In this document: positions 60,620 to 64,000 of the stretch, piece after piece
How positions within the stretch are numbered: position 1 is the first letter of the stretch
Layout of the letters: every line of letters begins with the position of its first letter
Notes under the pieces: generated by a model
Database searches by the model: none
Seen by the model: the letters and a program-made list of their open reading frames with translations, nothing else
What the model was told of the DNA's origin: nothing
Assembly (NCBI RefSeq): GCF_042854845.1
Contig: NZ_AP031498.1
Coordinates: 806,001 to 870,000 of the forward strand
Length of the DNA: 64,000 nt
Direction of reading: 5' to 3'
Source: Maricurvus nonylphenolicus
GTDB taxonomy: Bacteria; Pseudomonadota; Gammaproteobacteria; Pseudomonadales; Cellvibrionaceae
Position numbers and translations under genes: made by a program

Positions 60620-60640
60620 ATTTGACCTTCGGGGTTATGG
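60620..60640. promoter_or_regulatory. MmyB-regulon operator, site 7
   Basis: TGACC (60623-60627) and GGTTA (60633-60637) flank TTCGG; the second arm has one change. It lies between the divergent XRE2 and carboxylase genes, 132 bases before the carboxylase ATG. The remainder of the 262-base gap shows nothing clear. Confidence 0.65.
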
Positions 60641-60771
60641 TTCTGCCCCCTTGAAATCTCTAGCATAGAGTCATTACTACGCCTTTATCACCCGGTGTTT
60701 AGTCGCCGGGTAGATTCATATTTGTCATATAAGACTTGTCACATTCCCCCTTAGCAAAGAGGTTTGGAGCC

Positions 60772-63700
60772 ATGGGACAGATGAAAAAACTCTCTGGAAA
60801 ACTACTGGTTGCCAATCGTGGTGAAATCGCCACGCGTATTTTTCGCACGGCGGCCGAGCTTGAGCTGCCAACCGTAGCGGTCTTCTCCAGCGATGATGCC
60901 AGCAGCCTGCACACCCGCAAGGCGGATGAGGCTTATCAGTTACCAGGGCGCGGTGTGGCGGCGTATTTGGATGTCGAAGCCATTATAAACGCCGCCAAGG
61001 CAACCGGGGCGACCATGATTCACCCCGGCTACGGTTTCCTGTCAGAAAATCCTGAGCTGCCACTCGCCTGTAAAGCGAATGACATTATATTTGTCGGCCC
61101 CAGCGCTGAGGCTATTTCCCTGTTTGGTGATAAACATCGGGCGCGCACCTTGGCCGAAGAGCAGGGGGTTCCTGTGATTCCTGGTACGTCTGCGCCTACC
61201 AGCCTGGAAGAGGCCAGGCATTTTCTGGCGCAGCAGGGCGATGCGGCTGGCATTATGGTTAAGGCCGTAGCCGGTGGTGGCGGCCGGGGTATCAGGCCGG
61301 TAACCAGCGCCTCTGAATTGGACGAAGCCTTTACTCGTGCGGCCTCGGAAGCTGAGTCCGGTTTTGGTAATGGTGACCTTTTTGTCGAAAAAATGATTAC
61401 CGATGCCCGTCATATCGAAGTACAGATATTGGGTGATGGCAGTGAGGTTTCCCATTTGTGGGAGCGGGATTGCTCGTTGCAGCGTCGTCGGCAAAAACTG
61501 CTGGAGTTGGCTCCAGCACCCTATCTAAATGAAACCGTTCGACAGAACATTTTAGATGCGGCTATGCGCCTGGTGCAGGCGGTAGGTTATCAAAACCTGG
61601 GCACTGTTGAATTTCTGTTGGATCGCAACAGCGATGCATTTTACTTTATTGAAGTGAATCCACGGATTCAGGTTGAGCATACGGTTACCGAAGAGATCAC
61701 CGGTCTGGATTTGGTGGAATTGCAATTGCGCCTGGCGCAGGGATTTACGCTGGCTGATCTGGAGCTAACCACCGCGCAGATTCCTGAGCCCCGTGGTACT
61801 GCCATGCAGTTACGCATTAATACAGAAAAATTATCTGAAACCGGTGAGACTAAACCAGCCTCTGGGCTGTTAAATGCTTTTGATATGCCGGCTGGGCGGG
61901 GGATTCGTGTCGATAGCTATGCCTACACGGGCTATCGTACTAACCCTTCATTTGATCCTCTGTTGGCTAAATTGATTGTTCATTCAAGCTCAAGGCATCT
62001 GGAGGATGTGTTGCACAAAGGTTACCGTGCTTTGTGCGAATGTCATATTGCCGGTGTCTCGACCAACCTCGGTTTGTTGCAGGCGTTGGTTCAACATCCT
62101 GTTTTATCACAAGGGCCGTTTAATACCGACTTTGTCAGTCACCATACCGGCGAGTTGATTACTGCGGCCACAGAGTCTCACCCGCAGTTGTATTTCGATA
62201 TGGCAGATACCGATGTTGCACCAAGTACAAGTGCTGCCAAAAATACTGTTGTCTTGCCTGAAGGTCACCAAGGCGTGTATTCGCCCTATCAGGGCACCGT
62301 GGTATCGGTTGATGTCTCTGCTGGTGAGGTGATTACAGCGGGCCAGCAATTGGCGGTATTGGAAGCCATGAAAATGGAGCATGTGATTACCGCCAAAGCC
62401 GGAGGTCTGGTCACTGAGCTGTTTATTACGCCAGGCGATATTTTGGATGAATCACAATTATTACTGGCGATTGAAACTGATGGCGATGTGACACTCGACG
62501 AGCTGGAGCAGCAACAAGAGGTTGTTGATCTGGATGCGATTCGCCCGGACCTGGCGGAAATTCTCGAACGTAAAGCCAAAACACTGGATGAAAACCGTCC
62601 CGAGGCCGTGGCGAAAAGACGCAAGCGCAACCAGCGCACCGCACGGGAAAATCTCAGCGACCTGATCGACGAAGGTAGTTTTGTTGAATATGGGGCCTTA
62701 ACCCTGGCTGCACAGCGTCGACGCCGTAGTATTGAGGATCTGGTCGAGCGCAGCCCGGCTGACGGTATTATTACCGGTGTGGCACAAATTAATGGTGATC
62801 TGTTTGATGCGCCAGACAATCGTGCTGCGGTGATGACCTACGACTTTACCGTCTTTGCCGGTACCCAAGGCGTTCACAATCACTGGAAAACTGATCGCCT
62901 GATTGATATCGCTGAGCAGGGCCGCATGCCGATGGTGGTATTTGCCGAAGGTGGTGGCGGGCGTCCGGGTGATGACGATTACGAAGGGTTCCCAGGTATT
63001 GATACCTTTAATCACTTTAGTCGTCTTTCTGCATTGGTGCCGATTGTCAGCATTGTCTCTGGCCGTTGTTTTGCGGGCAATGCCGCCCTGCTGGGACTCA
63101 GTGATGTCATCATCGCCACCCAGTATTCCAATATCGGCATGGGTGGCCCAGCTATGGTAGAAGGCGGTGGTTTGGGTGTTGTATCTGCCGATGAAATTGG
63201 CCCCTCAGAGATTCAGGCCAGTAATGGCGTGATTGATATTCTGGTTGAGGATGAAGCGGAAGCCGTAGCGGTGGCGAAAAAATACCTGTCGTATTTTCAG
63301 GGTACCGTTAAAGATTGGAAGGCACCGGATCAACGCGCAATGCGCACACTGGTGCCGGAAAATCGTCTGCGGGTGTATGAAGTGCGTCGTGTGATTGAAA
63401 CCCTGGCGGATGAGGATTCCATGCTGGAACTGCGCGCCGGGTTTGGACGCAACATGGTGACGGCACTGATTCGTATTGAAGGTCGCCCTGTTGGTGTGAT
63501 TGCCAATGACCCTAAACATATGGGCGGTGCCATCGACAGTGATGCCGCCGATAAAGCTGCACGCTTTATGCAACTCTGTGACAGCTTTGATATTCCCCTG
63601 CTTAACTTCTGTGACACGCCGGGCATCATGGTCGGCCCTGAGGTCGAGAAAACTGCACTGGTTCGTCACGCCGCGCGCATGTTTTTGGCGGGCAGTAACC

Positions 63701-64000
63701 TGTCAGTGCCACTGTTTACTGTGGCGTTGCGTAAAGCCTATGGCTTAGGTGCTGGCGGCATGGCCGGTGGTGATATTAAAGCGCCGGTGTTTGCTGTGTC
63801 CTGGCCCACAGGAGAGTTTGGTGCGATGGGATTGGAAGGGCAGATTCGCCTTGGTTACAAAGCGGAACTGGAAGCCGTCGAGGATCCACAAGAACGCAAG
63901 CAGTTGTTTGATGACATGGTGGCTATGGCGTATCAAACCGGTAAGGCTCTTGTGGGAGCGACGCGCTTTGATATTGATGATGTGATTGATCCGGCAGATA
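60772..64000 (+). CDS. Single-chain acyl-CoA carboxylase, N-terminal part
   Basis: The frame is open from the ATG at 60772 to the window end (1076 codons) with no stop, so the C-terminus is missing. Domains in order: biotin carboxylase (about 1-450, with ANRGEIATRIFR and the ATP loop AGGGGRG), biotin carboxyl carrier with LEAMKMEH (Lys534 biotinylated), then a carboxyltransferase (about 590 onward, with FAEGGGGRPGDDD, GNAALLGLSD and PKHMGGAIDSDAADKAARF). Such BC-BCCP-CT fusions are known in single-chain long-chain acyl-CoA carboxylases. It fixes CO2 onto an acyl-CoA, using ATP. It is preceded by operator site 7 and probably belongs to the branched-acid regulon. The acyl specificity is unknown. 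Confidence 0.9.
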   Translation, partial: MGQMKKLSGKLLVANRGEIATRIFRTAAELELPTVAVFSSDDASSLHTRKADEAYQLPGRGVAAYLDVEAIINAAKATGATMIHPGYGFLSENPELPLACKANDIIFVGPSAEAISLFGDKHRARTLAEEQGVPVIPGTSAPTSLEEARHFLAQQGDAAGIMVKAVAGGGGRGIRPVTSASELDEAFTRAASEAESGFGNGDLFVEKMITDARHIEVQILGDGSEVSHLWERDCSLQRRRQKLLELAPAPYLNETVRQNILDAAMRLVQAVGYQNLGTVEFLLDRNSDAFYFIEVNPRIQVEHTVTEEITGLDLVELQLRLAQGFTLADLELTTAQIPEPRGTAMQLRINTEKLSETGETKPASGLLNAFDMPAGRGIRVDSYAYTGYRTNPSFDPLLAKLIVHSSSRHLEDVLHKGYRALCECHIAGVSTNLGLLQALVQHPVLSQGPFNTDFVSHHTGELITAATESHPQLYFDMADTDVAPSTSAAKNTVVLPEGHQGVYSPYQGTVVSVDVSAGEVITAGQQLAVLEAMKMEHVITAKAGGLVTELFITPGDILDESQLLLAIETDGDVTLDELEQQQEVVDLDAIRPDLAEILERKAKTLDENRPEAVAKRRKRNQRTARENLSDLIDEGSFVEYGALTLAAQRRRRSIEDLVERSPADGIITGVAQINGDLFDAPDNRAAVMTYDFTVFAGTQGVHNHWKTDRLIDIAEQGRMPMVVFAEGGGGRPGDDDYEGFPGIDTFNHFSRLSALVPIVSIVSGRCFAGNAALLGLSDVIIATQYSNIGMGGPAMVEGGGLGVVSADEIGPSEIQASNGVIDILVEDEAEAVAVAKKYLSYFQGTVKDWKAPDQRAMRTLVPENRLRVYEVRRVIETLADEDSMLELRAGFGRNMVTALIRIEGRPVGVIANDPKHMGGAIDSDAADKAARFMQLCDSFDIPLLNFCDTPGIMVGPEVEKTALVRHAARMFLAGSNLSVPLFTVALRKAYGLGAGGMAGGDIKAPVFAVSWPTGEFGAMGLEGQIRLGYKAELEAVEDPQERKQLFDDMVAMAYQTGKALVGATRFDIDDVIDPAD

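Noticed and set aside
1..64000. CRISPR arrays, IS elements, prophage or tRNA genes
   Set aside because: No regularly spaced repeats, transposase motifs, phage structural genes or tRNA cloverleaf-like segments were noticed on either strand; a dedicated scan was not possible.

Overview
The window reads as chromosomal DNA of an aerobic Gram-negative bacterium, most likely a marine-type gammaproteobacterium that grows on lipids or terpenoid- or steroid-like carbon. This is inferred from four TonB-dependent receptors (TBDRs), many acyl-CoA enzymes, AraC/TetR/LysR/XRE regulators, Tat-exported redox enzymes and moderate GC. I found no rRNA, tRNA, CRISPR array, insertion sequence or phage gene. Both window ends cut a gene: a beta-propeller sensor on the left (minus strand) and a fused acyl-CoA carboxylase on the right (plus strand). 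Neither has a stop codon inside the window.

Layout. 1-6.4 kb: propeller sensor fragment, exported lipase-like hydrolase, LysR regulator, divergent scoAB CoA-transferase, an MmcQ/YjbR protein, a periplasmic Cache-type protein. 5.4-21.2 kb: two parallel cassettes, each with the order TBDR, exported PLP-type enzyme, small cytochrome c, Tat-exported ALO-family flavoprotein. The first is flanked by AraC genes, the second has a divergent TetR, and a serine hydrolase lies between them. The PLP enzymes are of unrelated folds although the other three parts are paralogous. 21.2-33.9 kb: a carboxymuconolactone-decarboxylase-like protein, a three-gene molybdenum hydroxylase (with a probable molybdenum-cofactor riboswitch) whose FAD subunit carries a GltD-like NAD(P)H oxidoreductase inserted in its middle, a KstD/fumarate-reductase-like flavoprotein, AraC, a TauD-type dioxygenase, an EthD-like protein, a CrtI/RetSat-like flavoprotein and TetR.

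34-40.7 kb: a beta-oxidation operon (thiolase, MaoC hydratase, SDR, acyl-CoA dehydrogenase), its likely TetR regulator, a crotonase, and the remnant of an acyl-CoA ligase. Three copies of a TTGTTTG-N3-CAAGCAA operator tie these together. 40.8-46.2 kb: a TBDR, then an AT-rich pair (GDSL autotransporter esterase and a periplasmic binding-like protein). 46.2-64 kb: a TBDR, an alpha-methylacyl-CoA-racemase-like protein, acyl-CoA dehydrogenase, two acyl-CoA ligases, crotonase, two alpha/beta hydrolases (one epoxide-hydrolase type), a small membrane protein, two paralogous XRE/MmyB regulators and the carboxylase. Seven copies of a TGACC-N5-GGTCA palindrome (one at N4) sit in the promoter regions of this last block and suggest one regulon for activation and beta-oxidation of a methyl-branched acid.

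The most novel-looking features are the duplicated TBDR/PLP/cytochrome/flavoprotein cassettes, the GltD-in-FAD-domain fusion of the molybdenum enzyme, and the palindrome-linked MmyB regulon.
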